64,000 nt of DNA. Source: JBLHZY01 sp050633265. Its GTDB lineage: Bacteria > Pseudomonadota > Alphaproteobacteria > Rhodobacterales > Rhodobacteraceae. The position numbers were made by a program, and so were the translations under genes. The stretch lies in NCBI GenBank assembly GCA_050633265.1, contig JBOEGE010000001.1, positions 124,001 through 188,000 on the forward strand. The letters are read 5' to 3'. Positions 34,016-43,670 of this stretch are shown here, piece after piece. The notes below the pieces were generated by a model that saw nothing but the letters and a program-made list of their open reading frames with translations, was not told where the DNA came from and searched no databases. How positions within the stretch are numbered: the stretch's first letter is position 1; each line of letters starts with the position of its first letter.

Positions 34016-35011
34016 ATGACAGACCAGTTGATCTTTGCCTTTGGCACGATGATTGTTGGGGTCTTTGGCTGCGTGGCCTATTTTTACTGCTCCAACGTCA
34101 TCATTGATGCGATCTGGCCTGCACGCGGGGCCAATGCTGGGCGCAATATCAACCGCGCCAATGCGGTTCGGCCTTGGCTCTTCCTCGCACCGGCAATCCT
34201 GCTGCTCGGGCTCTATCTCGTCTATCCGGTGTTCAATTCGCTCTGGCTCTCGTTTCACGATCGAACCGGCGAAAATTTCATCGGCTTTGACAATTACCAA
34301 TGGCTCGCGAGCGATCCGAAATTCCGCGAAAGCTTTCTCAATAATATTCTGTGGCTGCTCGTCGTGCCCGCCGCCTCGACCTTCTTTGGCCTGATCGCGG
34401 CCGCGCTGACAGACCGCATCCGCTGGGGCAACTTCGCCAAATCGCTGATCTTCATGCCCATGGCGATCTCCTTTATCGGGGCCTCGGTGATCTGGAAATT
34501 CGTCTATGATTACCGCGCCCAAGACCAAGATCAGATCGGCCTGCTCAACGCGGTGGTCGTGGCGCTTGGCGGTGATCCGCAAGCCTGGATCACAACGCCG
34601 TTTTGGAATTCCTTCTTTCTGATGGTCATCCTGATCTGGATCCAAACCGGCTTTGCCATGGTGATCCTCTCGGCTGCCCTGCGCGGCATTTCCGAGGAAA
34701 CGATTGAGGCCTCCATTTTAGACGGGGCCTCGCCTTTGCAGATTTTCTTCAAGATCAAAGTGCCGCAAATCTGGGGCACGATCGCCGTTGTCTGGACAAC
34801 GATCACCATCACCGTTCTCAAGGTTTTCGATATCGTTTTGGCCATGACCAATGGGCAATGGGGCAGCCAAGTTTTGGCCAACCTGATGTTTGATTGGATG
34901 TTTCGCGGGGCCGATTACGGGCGCGCCTCGACGGTCGCTTTGGTGATCATGCTGATGGTCACGCCGATCATGGTCTGGAATATTCGCAACGCCAACAAGG
35001 AGATGCGCTGA
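34016..35011 (+). CDS. aglF: Alpha-glucoside ABC transporter, permease AglF
   Basis: Inner-membrane permease of 331 residues with about seven membrane segments. The ABC inner-membrane (EAA) loop is EETIEASILDGASPLQIFFK. The ATG at 34016 follows GGGAGGGG; a TTG at 34001 lies within that site and is not used. The stop overlaps the aglG ATG by one base (TGATG), a coupled pair typical of two-permease sugar systems. Confidence 0.93.
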   Translation: MTDQLIFAFGTMIVGVFGCVAYFYCSNVIIDAIWPARGANAGRNINRANAVRPWLFLAPAILLLGLYLVYPVFNSLWLSFHDRTGENFIGFDNYQWLASDPKFRESFLNNILWLLVVPAASTFFGLIAAALTDRIRWGNFAKSLIFMPMAISFIGASVIWKFVYDYRAQDQDQIGLLNAVVVALGGDPQAWITTPFWNSFFLMVILIWIQTGFAMVILSAALRGISEETIEASILDGASPLQIFFKIKVPQIWGTIAVVWTTITITVLKVFDIVLAMTNGQWGSQVLANLMFDWMFRGADYGRASTVALVIMLMVTPIMVWNIRNANKEMR

Positions 35012-36147
35012 TGGATAATATCGCAGGCGCACGCCCCGCGCTCAGCTGGGCCGTCAATATCGCCGTTGTCATCCTTGTGCTGGCCTGGACAATCCCAACC
35101 CTTGGCTTGCTGATCTCCTCTTTCCGGGATCGCGACCAGATCAATACAAGCGGCTGGTGGACATCCCTTTCCGCCTCCGAGCAAAACATCGTGGCCCGCG
35201 CTGAAGCCCCCGATAAAGCGGCGCAAATCGGCGATAGCTGGCAAGTCTCGGGCAGCATCTTTGAAACCGGGCAGGGCGAGATAACCGCCTTTGGCATCAC
35301 CTCCCAAGCGCCAACTGAATTTAAACCGGGCGATACCGCCACCCATAGATCGGGCGCCCAGATTTTGGTTCAAAAAGATGGCGCTTATACGATCAGCTAC
35401 AGCGAAAAACCAAGCGGCAACCGCGGATTGCGCCTCTTTGCGACCTCGCTAACCTCCCCAAGCTTCACGCTGGCCAATTATGATCGGGTGCTCTTCTCAG
35501 AAGGGATCGCGCGCAGCTTTATCAACACCTTTACCGTGACAATCCCAGCAACCATCATCCCAATCCTGATCGCCGCCTTTGCCGCCTATGCCCTTGCTTG
35601 GATGGAGTTCCCGGGCCGCGCGCTTTTGATCGCCATTGTCGTGGGGCTACTGGTTGTGCCGCTGCAAATGTCGCTTATCCCTTTGCTAAAGCTGCATAAT
35701 TCCATCGGACTTGGCAAAAGCTACCTTGGCATATGGATGGCGCATACGGGCTTTGGCTTGCCGCTCGCGATCTATCTGCTGCGCAATTATATCGCCGGAT
35801 TGCCGCGCGAAATTATCGAGAGCGCCCGTGTTGACGGCGCGACCGATTTCGAGATTTTCCGCCGCATCATCCTGCCACTGTCCTTCCCTGCGCTTGCCAG
35901 TTTTGCGATCTTCCAATTCCTCTGGGTCTGGAATGATCTTCTGGTCGCGACCGTTTTCCTTGGCAACACAGAAAGCCAGCTGGTGATGACAGGCCAACTG
36001 CGCGAGCTTCTGGGCAGCCGGGGCGGCGATTGGGAAATTCTTGCAAGCTCGGCCTTCATCTCGATTGCGGTGCCGCTGCTTGTCTTCTTTGCAATGCAAA
36101 AATACCTCGTGCGCGGCCTGCTGGCCGGCTCGGTCAAAGGCGGATAA
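35011..36147 (+). CDS. aglG: Alpha-glucoside ABC transporter, permease AglG
   Basis: Second permease of the transporter, 378 residues. After the first membrane segment (about 14-36) a large hydrophilic periplasmic insertion of roughly 110 residues follows, as known for AglG and MalF/MalG-type relatives with inserts. The EAA loop is REIIESARVDGATDFEIFRR. It overlaps aglF by one base, and aglA follows 6 bases later. Confidence 0.93.
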   Translation: MDNIAGARPALSWAVNIAVVILVLAWTIPTLGLLISSFRDRDQINTSGWWTSLSASEQNIVARAEAPDKAAQIGDSWQVSGSIFETGQGEITAFGITSQAPTEFKPGDTATHRSGAQILVQKDGAYTISYSEKPSGNRGLRLFATSLTSPSFTLANYDRVLFSEGIARSFINTFTVTIPATIIPILIAAFAAYALAWMEFPGRALLIAIVVGLLVVPLQMSLIPLLKLHNSIGLGKSYLGIWMAHTGFGLPLAIYLLRNYIAGLPREIIESARVDGATDFEIFRRIILPLSFPALASFAIFQFLWVWNDLLVATVFLGNTESQLVMTGQLRELLGSRGGDWEILASSAFISIAVPLLVFFAMQKYLVRGLLAGSVKGG

Positions 36148-36153
36148 ATACAG

Positions 36154-37806
36154 ATGAACGCAGCAGAACAACCCCTCAATCAGCCCGCGCAATCCAGCGA
36201 TTGGTGGCGCGGCGCGGTGATTTATCAAGTCTATCCGCGCAGCTTTCAGGACAGCAATAATGATGGGATCGGCGATCTTGGCGGGATCACATCGCGGCTG
36301 CCCTATATCGCCTCGCTTGGCGTGGATGCGCTGTGGATTTCGCCGTTCTTTACCTCGCCGATGAAGGATTTTGGCTATGATGTTTCGGATTATTGCGATG
36401 TCGATCCGATGTTTGGCACTTTGGCCGATTTTGATGCGCTGATCACGCGCGCCCATGAGCTTGGCCTTAAAGTGATGATTGATCTGGTGCTCTCGCATAC
36501 CTCGGATCAGCACCCTTGGTTTGTTGAGAGCCGCAAAGATCATGCCAACCCCAAAAGCAATTGGTATGTCTGGGCCGATGCCAAAGAAGATGGCACGCCG
36601 CCCAACAATTGGCTCTCCATCTTTGGCGGTTCGGCCTGGGCCTGGGACGCAGGGCGGATGCAATATTATCTGCATAATTTCCTCACCGAGCAGCCCGATC
36701 TGAACTTCCACGAACCCCAAGTGCAGGCGGCATTGCTTGATGCGGCAAGCTTCTGGCTTGAGCGCGGCGTTGATGGGTTTCGCCTTGATACGATCAATTT
36801 CTATTTTCACGATGCTGAACTGCGCTCCAACCCGGCGCTGCCCAAAGAGGCCCGCAACGCCACCATCGCGCCCGCCGTGAACCCCTATAATTGGCAAGAA
36901 CATATCTACTCAAAGAACCGCCCGGAAAACCTTGATTTCCTTCGCAAATTGCGCGCCGTGATGGAGCCATATGGCGCCGCTGCCGTTGGCGAAGTGGGCG
37001 ATGCGCAGCGCGGGCTTGAAATCCTCGGCCAATATACCGCGGGCGATGATCTGATGCAGATGTGCTATGCGTTTGAGCTGCTTTCAGGCGATCAACCCAC
37101 CGCCGCATATGTCGCCGAGGTGATGACCAAACTCACCGATACGGCCCCCGATGGCTGGGCCTGCTGGGCCTATTCCAACCATGATGTTGTGCGCCATATC
37201 ACCCGCTGGGGCCTCTCAGAGGATGCCGCGCGCCTCTTTACAACACTGCTGATGTGCCTGCGCGGATCGGCCTGCATCTACCAAGGCGAAGAGCTCGGCC
37301 TGCCCGAGGCGGAGGTCGCCTTTGAGGATCTCCAAGATCCCTATGGCATCACCTTTTGGCCCGAATTTAAGGGGCGCGATGGCTGCCGCACGCCGATGGT
37401 CTGGGAGCAAAGCAATTCCAATGGCGGCTTTTCCCAAGCGCCCAAAACATGGCTTCCCGTGGCAGCAAATCATCTGTCAAAATCGGTCGCAGAAGCAGAA
37501 GCAACGCCCGGCGCGCTGCTCCATCACTACCGCGCGGCGATCAAACTGCGCCATAGCCACAGCGCCCTAAGCGAAGGCGCGCAATCGCCGCTCAAAGCGC
37601 AAGGGGATCTGCTGCTCTTTACCCGCAAAGCCCTGGGCGAAGAGATCCTCTGCCTCTTCAATATGGGCGAGACCCCCGCGCCTTATACGCTGCCCCAGGG
37701 CGATTGGAACAATATCGCCACAGCTCTTGGCGGCGCTCCCGTTGATGCAAGCAAGACCCTGACACTCGCGCCTTGGCAAACCGCCATATTCAAACGCAGC
37801 CTCTAA
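36154..37806 (+). CDS. aglA: GH13 alpha-glucosidase
   Basis: Cytoplasmic alpha-glucosidase (550 residues, no signal peptide) that hydrolyses imported alpha-glucosides. The GH13 catalytic triad is Asp212 (GFRLDTINF), Glu280 (VGEVGDAQRG) and Asp344 (YSNHDVVR). The N-terminal VIYQVYPRSFQDSN is typical of oligo-1,6-glucosidase-type enzymes. It is embedded between the permease and ATPase genes of its own transporter, so uptake and cleavage are co-expressed. Confidence 0.95.
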   Translation: MNAAEQPLNQPAQSSDWWRGAVIYQVYPRSFQDSNNDGIGDLGGITSRLPYIASLGVDALWISPFFTSPMKDFGYDVSDYCDVDPMFGTLADFDALITRAHELGLKVMIDLVLSHTSDQHPWFVESRKDHANPKSNWYVWADAKEDGTPPNNWLSIFGGSAWAWDAGRMQYYLHNFLTEQPDLNFHEPQVQAALLDAASFWLERGVDGFRLDTINFYFHDAELRSNPALPKEARNATIAPAVNPYNWQEHIYSKNRPENLDFLRKLRAVMEPYGAAAVGEVGDAQRGLEILGQYTAGDDLMQMCYAFELLSGDQPTAAYVAEVMTKLTDTAPDGWACWAYSNHDVVRHITRWGLSEDAARLFTTLLMCLRGSACIYQGEELGLPEAEVAFEDLQDPYGITFWPEFKGRDGCRTPMVWEQSNSNGGFSQAPKTWLPVAANHLSKSVAEAEATPGALLHHYRAAIKLRHSHSALSEGAQSPLKAQGDLLLFTRKALGEEILCLFNMGETPAPYTLPQGDWNNIATALGGAPVDASKTLTLAPWQTAIFKRSL

Positions 37807-37829
37807 CGCTGGACCTAGGAGAATAACCC

Positions 37830-38918
37830 ATGGCTGATCTTAAATTATCTAGCGTTGCCAAGACATACGGCGGCAAAGTTAATGTTCTCAAAGACATCAA
37901 TCTTGATATCAAAACCGGCGAATTGATTGTCTTTGTTGGCCCCTCTGGCTGCGGCAAATCTACCTTGCTGCGCATGATCGCCGGGCTTGAGCGTATCTCC
38001 GGCGGGACGCTCGAGATCGACGGTGAAGTGATGAACGATGTCCCCCCCGCCAAACGCGGCATCGCCATGGTCTTTCAATCCTACGCGCTTTACCCCCATA
38101 TGACCGTGCGCGATAACATGGCCTTCGCGCTGAAAATTGCCAAAATGCCAAAGGCTGAAATCGACGCCGCTGTGGAGAACGCCGCGCGTATCCTCCAACT
38201 CACCGATTATCTGGATCGCCTGCCCAAAGCGCTCTCAGGCGGGCAGCGCCAACGGGTGGCCATCGGGCGCGCGATCGTGCGCGATCCCAAAGTCTATCTC
38301 TTTGATGAACCGCTCTCCAATCTCGATGCGGCTCTGCGCGTCGCGACCCGGATCGAAATCGCCCAACTCAAAGAAGCCATGCCCGGCTCAACCATGATCT
38401 ACGTCACCCATGATCAGGTCGAAGCGATGACTTTGGCGGATCGGATCGTCGTTCTGGCCAATAAAGGCATCGCCCAAGTCGGCTCCCCGCTTGATCTCTA
38501 CGAGCGCCCCGAAAATGAATTTGTCGCCCAGTTCATCGGCTCCCCCGCAATGAACCTGATCCCCGGCAAAATCATCGCAACCGGGGCCAAAACCAAGGTT
38601 GATCTGGGCAATGGCGCCGTGGCGATCTCCTCGGTTCCAACGACAAAGGCCGATATGGGGCTGGACGTAAATGTTGGCGTGCGTCCCGAAGATATGATCG
38701 CGGCGAAAAAGGACTACCTCTTTGATGGAACCGTCGGATTTGTCGAGGCTTTGGGAGAGGTCACTTTGCTGTATTTCACCCCGCAAGAGGGCCGCGAAGC
38801 CGTGATTGGCAAACTGCCCGGCATTCACGACGGCTTGCGCGGCCAATCGGTAAAACTCACCGCCGCCCCGGAAAAGGTCCACCTATTCGCAAATGGGAAA
38901 TCGCTTCTCTATCGCTGA
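37830..38918 (+). CDS. aglK: Alpha-glucoside ABC transporter, ATPase AglK
   Basis: Sugar-type (MalK/UgpC) ATPase of 362 residues. It has Walker A GPSGCGKST at about 37-45, signature LSGGQRQRVAIGRA, Walker B VYLFDEPLSNLD and the switch His in YVTHDQVEAMTLADR. A C-terminal OB-type regulatory domain is present. It follows aglA by 23 bases with AGGAG before the ATG and ends the operon. No clear terminator was seen after it. Confidence 0.95.
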   Translation: MADLKLSSVAKTYGGKVNVLKDINLDIKTGELIVFVGPSGCGKSTLLRMIAGLERISGGTLEIDGEVMNDVPPAKRGIAMVFQSYALYPHMTVRDNMAFALKIAKMPKAEIDAAVENAARILQLTDYLDRLPKALSGGQRQRVAIGRAIVRDPKVYLFDEPLSNLDAALRVATRIEIAQLKEAMPGSTMIYVTHDQVEAMTLADRIVVLANKGIAQVGSPLDLYERPENEFVAQFIGSPAMNLIPGKIIATGAKTKVDLGNGAVAISSVPTTKADMGLDVNVGVRPEDMIAAKKDYLFDGTVGFVEALGEVTLLYFTPQEGREAVIGKLPGIHDGLRGQSVKLTAAPEKVHLFANGKSLLYR

Positions 38919-38957
38919 GCCGAAACTCACCTCGTGCACCTCTTAATCACAGCGCCA

Positions 38958-38980
38958 TGAGTATTTGTGCCAAGAAAAAG
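38958..38980 (+). repeat. Dispersed intergenic repeat, copy 2
   Basis: A 23-bp copy with core GAGTATTTGTGCCAAG plus AAAAAG, between the converging aglK and dctM. About 25 bases later a related motif in the opposite orientation appears (CAAATATCCCCGCCGGAGG at 39009-39027), so the spacer seems assembled from parts of the same repeat family. Confidence 0.75.
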
Positions 38981-39115
38981 TAGCGCCGCTTTGCGTTTCG
39001 CAGTTGTTCAAATATCCCCGCCGGAGGCATCCGCATTCTCAGCCTCTTGTGCAAGACAATATTGGTTGCAGCCCCTGCCAAAGGCGCGTTTTGCATCAGA
39101 GGGCAGGGGGCGGTT

Positions 39116-40546
39116 TTACAGCAGGTTTGGCAGCCAAAGCACGATCCCCGGGAAGGAGATCAAAACCGCAACCGTAACAACATCGGCGACAAAGAAAGGC
39201 GAGGCGCCGCGAAACACATCCTGAACGGAAATTGGCAATTTGCTGTCTTGGGCCACACCCGCCACCACAAAGCAGTTGAGCCCAATAGGCGGGGTGATCA
39301 GGCAAAGCTCTGCCATTTTCACCACAATAATCCCAAACCAAATCGCGCAGTTTTCCCCCGACATCCCAAGCACAGAGTCAGCCGCCGTTACATTGGCGCC
39401 GCCATTGAGCGCCATCACGGCAGGGAAAGTTACTGGAAGGGTGAGGATCAGCATCCCAATCGCATCCATGAACATCCCCAAGATCACATAGACCCCAAGG
39501 ATGATCAGCAGCGTTAGATAGGCCGGTTGCTCAAGCCCGCTGATCCAATCGGCAAAGACCGTCGGCAATTTGGCAAAGCCCAAGAAACGCACATAGATCA
39601 GCACGCCCCAGATCATCGTAAAGATCATCACCGTGAGTTTGGCCGCTTCCATCAGAGCCGAGGAAAGCTGCCCCCATTTCATGCCCTTCCAGATCGCCAT
39701 GATCAAAACGACAAATGCCCCAAGCGCGCCTGCCTCTGTTGGGGTCGCCCAGCCGAAATAGATCGAATAAACGATGATGAAGACCACAAGGAAGATCGGC
39801 AAAGTGCCGGGCAGGGATTCAAAGCGCTGTTTCCAGCTAAAGCCGCGCACCGGCGGGCCAAGATCTTTGCGATATTTCGCAAGGCCGATCACAAGCCCTG
39901 CATAGATCAGCGCCGAGACAGCACCGGGCAGAAAACCTGCGAGCAAGAGCTTGCCCACGGATTGCTCAACGATGATCGCATAGATCACCAAAATCGCCGA
40001 GGGCGGGATGAGCGAGGCAAGCGTGCCGCCAGCCGCCACAACGCCCGCCGCAAAGCGTTTGTCATAGCCAGCATTCAGCATTTCGGGGATAGCGATGCGC
40101 GCAAAAACGGCCGATGTCGCCACAGAGGCGCCGGAAACAGCCGCAAAGCCAGCCGTTGAAAAAACCGTGGCCACACCAAGCCCGCCGGGCACCCAACCAA
40201 CCCAGCGTTTGGCCGCTTCAAAGAGGTATTTTGTTAGCCCGGCGTAATAGGCAAGATAGCCGATCAGGATAAAGGTTGGGATCAGCGATAGGGCATAAGT
40301 TGTTGATTTTGAATGTGGAATTTGCCCCGAAAGCTTCATCGCAGTGATCAGGCCCTTATCGAACCCCTGCTTTTGCATGAAGAAGAGGCACAGACCGGTA
40401 AAGCCGATAAAGGCCGTCGCAAATGCCACCCGCACGCCGATAATCACCAGCAAAAGCAGCAGCCCCGAAAGCCAAAGCGACAGGTTGAAAATATCGACGC
40501 CTGCAAGCAGCGCCTTCATGTCGATCAGACTATCCATCAGCGCCAT
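39116..40546 (-). CDS. dctM: TRAP transporter large permease (DctM type)
   Basis: Twelve-segment membrane subunit of a TRAP transporter, 476 residues; couples uptake of an organic acid to the sodium or proton gradient. TRAP-M family sequence is visible as GASVATSAVFARIAIPEM, GTLASLIPPSAILVIYAI and GMFMDAIGMLILTLPV. The ATG at 40546 overlaps the small permease by 17 bases; an ATG at 40537 is the alternative. The ligand cannot be told; dctM is used as a family name. Confidence 0.92.
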   Translation of the reverse strand: MALMDSLIDMKALLAGVDIFNLSLWLSGLLLLLVIIGVRVAFATAFIGFTGLCLFFMQKQGFDKGLITAMKLSGQIPHSKSTTYALSLIPTFILIGYLAYYAGLTKYLFEAAKRWVGWVPGGLGVATVFSTAGFAAVSGASVATSAVFARIAIPEMLNAGYDKRFAAGVVAAGGTLASLIPPSAILVIYAIIVEQSVGKLLLAGFLPGAVSALIYAGLVIGLAKYRKDLGPPVRGFSWKQRFESLPGTLPIFLVVFIIVYSIYFGWATPTEAGALGAFVVLIMAIWKGMKWGQLSSALMEAAKLTVMIFTMIWGVLIYVRFLGFAKLPTVFADWISGLEQPAYLTLLIILGVYVILGMFMDAIGMLILTLPVTFPAVMALNGGANVTAADSVLGMSGENCAIWFGIIVVKMAELCLITPPIGLNCFVVAGVAQDSKLPISVQDVFRGASPFFVADVVTVAVLISFPGIVLWLPNLL

Positions 40547-41159
40547 CCATAGCTTCGGCCTCGGCCATCGCTTGTTCTGTGGCGTCCATCACAAGAGGCA
40601 CGGCCACCGGGTTATCATCATTGCGTTTGAGCGCGCGCGCATAGCCCCAAAGCTGAAGCACAAGCCGCCCCCAAAGCACCGCCATTGAGACCGTGACCAA
40701 AAGCTTGGCCGGCCAAAGCGGCAAGCCAATATCAATCGAGCTGTCAGAAGACCAGCGCGGGCGGGCAAAATCAAAGCTGCGCTCGAAATGGAAATAGGTG
40801 CCATAGACAAGCGCTGTGACCACAAAGAGCATAAACAGGATCGAGAGGAATTCCGCGAGCCAAAGCGGGCGGCGGTGCAACTGACCGATCACAATATCCA
40901 TGCGGATATGCCCCCCCTCACGCTGGCAATAGCTCAGGCCGAGAAAAGCAAAGATCGCCATGAATTGCTGTGTCCAATCAATATATCCCGGCACAGGCGC
41001 ATTGAGAAGTTTGCGCGAGATAACATGCACAACGGCCAACATCACAAGCGCAAAGATCGTAATCCCTGCGGCCAGATTCATAGCCGATTCAATTTTAAAA
41101 TACGCACGATCAAACCGCGACAGCGCCGAGCTGTCACTTAAGACAGGGGATGAGGACAT
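40530..41159 (-). CDS. dctQ: TRAP transporter small permease (DctQ type)
   Basis: Four-segment membrane subunit of 209 residues, the scaffold of the TRAP membrane complex. Typical features are segments at about 30-52, 68-85, 105-128 and 155-178, with SYCQREGGHIRMD after the second. It overlaps the large permease gene and follows dctP by 52 bases that hold a strong hairpin. dctQ is used as a family name. Confidence 0.9.
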   Translation of the reverse strand: MSSSPVLSDSSALSRFDRAYFKIESAMNLAAGITIFALVMLAVVHVISRKLLNAPVPGYIDWTQQFMAIFAFLGLSYCQREGGHIRMDIVIGQLHRRPLWLAEFLSILFMLFVVTALVYGTYFHFERSFDFARPRWSSDSSIDIGLPLWPAKLLVTVSMAVLWGRLVLQLWGYARALKRNDDNPVAVPLVMDATEQAMAEAEAMDGADG

Positions 41160-41182
41160 ATTGCCACCTAATGGGAAAGGAA

Positions 41183-41204
41183 GGGGCCCCGATTGCGGAG
41201 CCCC
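41183..41204 (-). other. Intercistronic hairpin between dctP and dctQ
   Basis: A 9-bp GC stem (GGGGCTCCG with CGGGGCCCC on the minus strand, one G-T pair) with a 4-base loop CAAT follows the dctP stop. No run of T follows. It is expected to raise binding-protein mRNA over permease mRNA through stability or partial termination. Confidence 0.65.
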
Positions 41205-41211
41205 ATTTGCT

Positions 41212-42216
41212 TTATTTGCTCAACGTGGATTGGATGAGATCATAGAGCTCTTGGCCAGGAATGCCTTGGCCTTCCATCGTTTTGATCCATTCATCGCGGA
41301 TCGGGCCTGCGGCCTTTTCGCGGAATTCAGCAATCACACTGTCTTCCAGAACGACTTTTTGAACCTCTTTTTCGCTCAGAACGGTTTCCCATTTGGACAG
41401 AACGTTTTGCTCATAATTATCAACATAATGCTGAACGGATTCTGCAACCGAACTGTCAAGCGCTTCCCGCTCTGCATCCGTCAGGGCCGCGTAGGCATCT
41501 GTGTTCACAACAACCGGGCAATTCACTGTGCCGGGGTTGAGGTTCTGCGTCCACCAATCGGCGATGTCGATGGTGCGGTAAGCGAAATGCGCGTGTTGGG
41601 CGAAAGCCACCGTATCCACAACGCCGCTTTCCATCGCATTATAAGCCTCGGTCGCGGTTACAGAGGTTGGCACCGCGCCCACAGCAGAGAAAGCTTTGCC
41701 GATACCGCCTGTGGCGCGCACCCGCATGCCTTCAAATTTCGCCAATGTATCCGCAGGATCGCCGACACCAACAAGATTGTATTGCGGCATTGGGGATGGC
41801 ATCAAAAGTTTCGCATTCCAGCGCGCCAGATCAGCAACTGTGGCCGGGTGCTGATAGATTGCATTGGACACAGCGACTTCTTGTGCAAGCGTGCTCACGC
41901 CGATAAAGGGCAGCTCAAGCACAGTTAGCGTGGGGTTTTTATCCGCGTGGTAGCCCGCGCAGATCTGGGCCATTTCAAAGGCGCCAATGGAAATCCCATC
42001 CAGGTTTTCGTTGTTCTTGGAAAGCGTGCCATAGCCCAGCGTGATCTTAAACTCACCATTGGTTTTGGCGGAAACCAGCTCGGCCAGTTTTTCGACATGC
42101 TCGGTAAAGGCGCGCCGTGAGCCCCAAACAGAGACATTCCATTCCGTGGCCATGGCTTCGCCAGCAAAGCTTAGCGACAGGGCGACAAGGGCGGTTTTGC
42201 CCAGTAGATTTTTCAT
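41212..42216 (-). CDS. dctP: TRAP transporter substrate-binding protein (DctP type)
   Basis: Periplasmic solute receptor of 334 residues. The signal peptide is MKNLLGKTALVALSLSF followed by AGEAMA. The DctP fold is supported by MRVRATGGIGKAFSAVGAVP, the conserved Arg of which normally grips the ligand carboxylate. The start at 42216 has GGGAGGAAAA 3 bases upstream; 22 open codons further upstream are not needed. First gene of the dctPQM operon. The substrate is not predictable by eye. Confidence 0.92.
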   Translation of the reverse strand: MKNLLGKTALVALSLSFAGEAMATEWNVSVWGSRRAFTEHVEKLAELVSAKTNGEFKITLGYGTLSKNNENLDGISIGAFEMAQICAGYHADKNPTLTVLELPFIGVSTLAQEVAVSNAIYQHPATVADLARWNAKLLMPSPMPQYNLVGVGDPADTLAKFEGMRVRATGGIGKAFSAVGAVPTSVTATEAYNAMESGVVDTVAFAQHAHFAYRTIDIADWWTQNLNPGTVNCPVVVNTDAYAALTDAEREALDSSVAESVQHYVDNYEQNVLSKWETVLSEKEVQKVVLEDSVIAEFREKAAGPIRDEWIKTMEGQGIPGQELYDLIQSTLSK

Positions 42217-42691
42217 GATTTTCCTCCCAGAAATTCTTTTTTTCCCATCCGAAAGCCTAGCGCCAAGGATGCAAATGGTCAATCAGTAATTTTATCAAGG
42301 GGCTGGAAGGGCTGTTTTCTGGGCGCCGCTGATGGGGCGGGATTAGAGCGGGAACCGCCTGCGCGGCGGGGCGCGATCACGCCGATATGGGCAAATTGCT
42401 GCTTGAAAGGCGGTATGCGCTTTGTGGGATGGGTACACGCGCGCTGCGGGAGGAGGCGCGGAGCCCGAAAATTGGGCAGGGCGCCATTCAACGGGGCGGC
42501 GCGCGCAACGGCGCAGCCTTATAAATGGCCGCCCTGTGAAAAGACAGCGCTGCGGCCTCCCGCGACAAGACAAGTTGCGGCCTCCCGCGACAAGGCGGCG
42601 CTTTTAAAGAGCGGCAAAAACACCCATAACAGCCCAAAGCGATCAACCACGAAGCCCCCCATCTGCCACCGGCCAAACAAAGAGGCACAGG
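42217..42691. other. Divergent gap between dctP and the TehA-like gene
   Basis: A 475-base region with no supported gene that must carry promoters for dctP (leftward) and the TehA-like gene (rightward). It holds a 19-bp direct repeat, TGCGGCCTCCCGCGACAAG, at 42551-42569 and 42576-42594, 25 bases apart. Short open frames across it have no recognisable content. Confidence 0.6.
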
Positions 42692-43657
42692 ATGCAATTT
42701 ACCCCAAGACCGCCCCTTTGGGCCCGCACACCGCCCGCGATATTCCCGCCCATCCTGGGCTTGTTGGGCATTGGCCTTGCGTGGCGCGCCGCGAGCCGCA
42801 GCCTCAATGCGCCGGCTTGGATTGGCGAGATGATGCTTGGCGCGGTGGGGCTGCTTTTTGTCTTTGCGCTGGTGGCGTTTTTGAGCAAAGTCGCGCGCCG
42901 CCCGGGCGTTTTGCTTGAGGATTTGAACATTCTGCCCGGGCGGGCCGGGATTGCCGCGGCTTCGCTGGCTTTGATGTTATTTGCAGCGCTGATGATCCCC
43001 TATGCGCCTGTCTTGGCGCGGTATATTTGGATCGCGGCTTTTGGGCTTCACGGGTTTTTGGCTTTGTTGATGCTCTATGTTTTGGCCAAAAGCCCCAAGG
43101 AGCAGCGGCAGGTAACGCCGATTTGGCATCTGAGTTTCGTTGGTTTTATCGTTTTGCCATTGGCGGGCATGCCTTTGGGCTATGTTGAGATCGCGCGCTG
43201 GATTTTCTGGGCGACTTTGCCGATTGCTGCGATAATCTGGGCGGTGAGCCTTTGGCAATTTATCCGCAACCGCGCGCCCGAGCCATTGCGCCCTTTGTTT
43301 GCGATCCATCTATCTCCGATTTGCCTGTTTGCGATTGTTGCCGCTGGGATTGGGTATGAGCAGATCGCAATCGGCTTTGCCGCTGCGGCGGTGATGGCTT
43401 TGGCGGTATTGCTGATCTTTGGGCCATGGTTGATGCGGGCGGGGTTCAGCGCGTTATGGGGCGCTTTTACCTTTCCGATGGCGGCGTTTTGCAATGCGAT
43501 GCTGGCGGTCGAACCCTTTGGCCCGCATCTGTTTGGCCTATTGGCGCGGATTTGTTTGGCGCTGGCGAGCATTGCGGTGATCTTGATTGCGGTGAAGATC
43601 CTGCAGGCCTGGAGCAAGGGCAAGCTGGCCGTGGCGAGCAATGCAGCGCAGGCATAG
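42692..43657 (+). CDS. TehA-like (TDT family) membrane protein
   Basis: Membrane protein of 321 residues with about ten hydrophobic segments, resembling the tellurite-resistance/dicarboxylate transporter (TehA/SLAC1) family. Visible features are the N-terminal RTPPAIFPPILGLLGIGLAW and the later PLFAIHLSPICLFAIVAAGI and FTFPMAAFCNAML, which in this family line the anion pore. Rhodobacterales commonly carry such a protein annotated as tellurium resistance. Whether it gives resistance or moves an anion is unknown. It is preceded and followed by long gaps, so it is a single-gene unit. Confidence 0.82.
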   Translation: MQFTPRPPLWARTPPAIFPPILGLLGIGLAWRAASRSLNAPAWIGEMMLGAVGLLFVFALVAFLSKVARRPGVLLEDLNILPGRAGIAAASLALMLFAALMIPYAPVLARYIWIAAFGLHGFLALLMLYVLAKSPKEQRQVTPIWHLSFVGFIVLPLAGMPLGYVEIARWIFWATLPIAAIIWAVSLWQFIRNRAPEPLRPLFAIHLSPICLFAIVAAGIGYEQIAIGFAAAAVMALAVLLIFGPWLMRAGFSALWGAFTFPMAAFCNAMLAVEPFGPHLFGLLARICLALASIAVILIAVKILQAWSKGKLAVASNAAQA

Positions 43658-43670
43658 TGCGGGTTTGGGG

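Noticed and set aside
35686..36903. 405-residue open frame opposite aglG and aglA
   Set aside because: Spans two well-supported genes on the other strand and has no recognisable domain.
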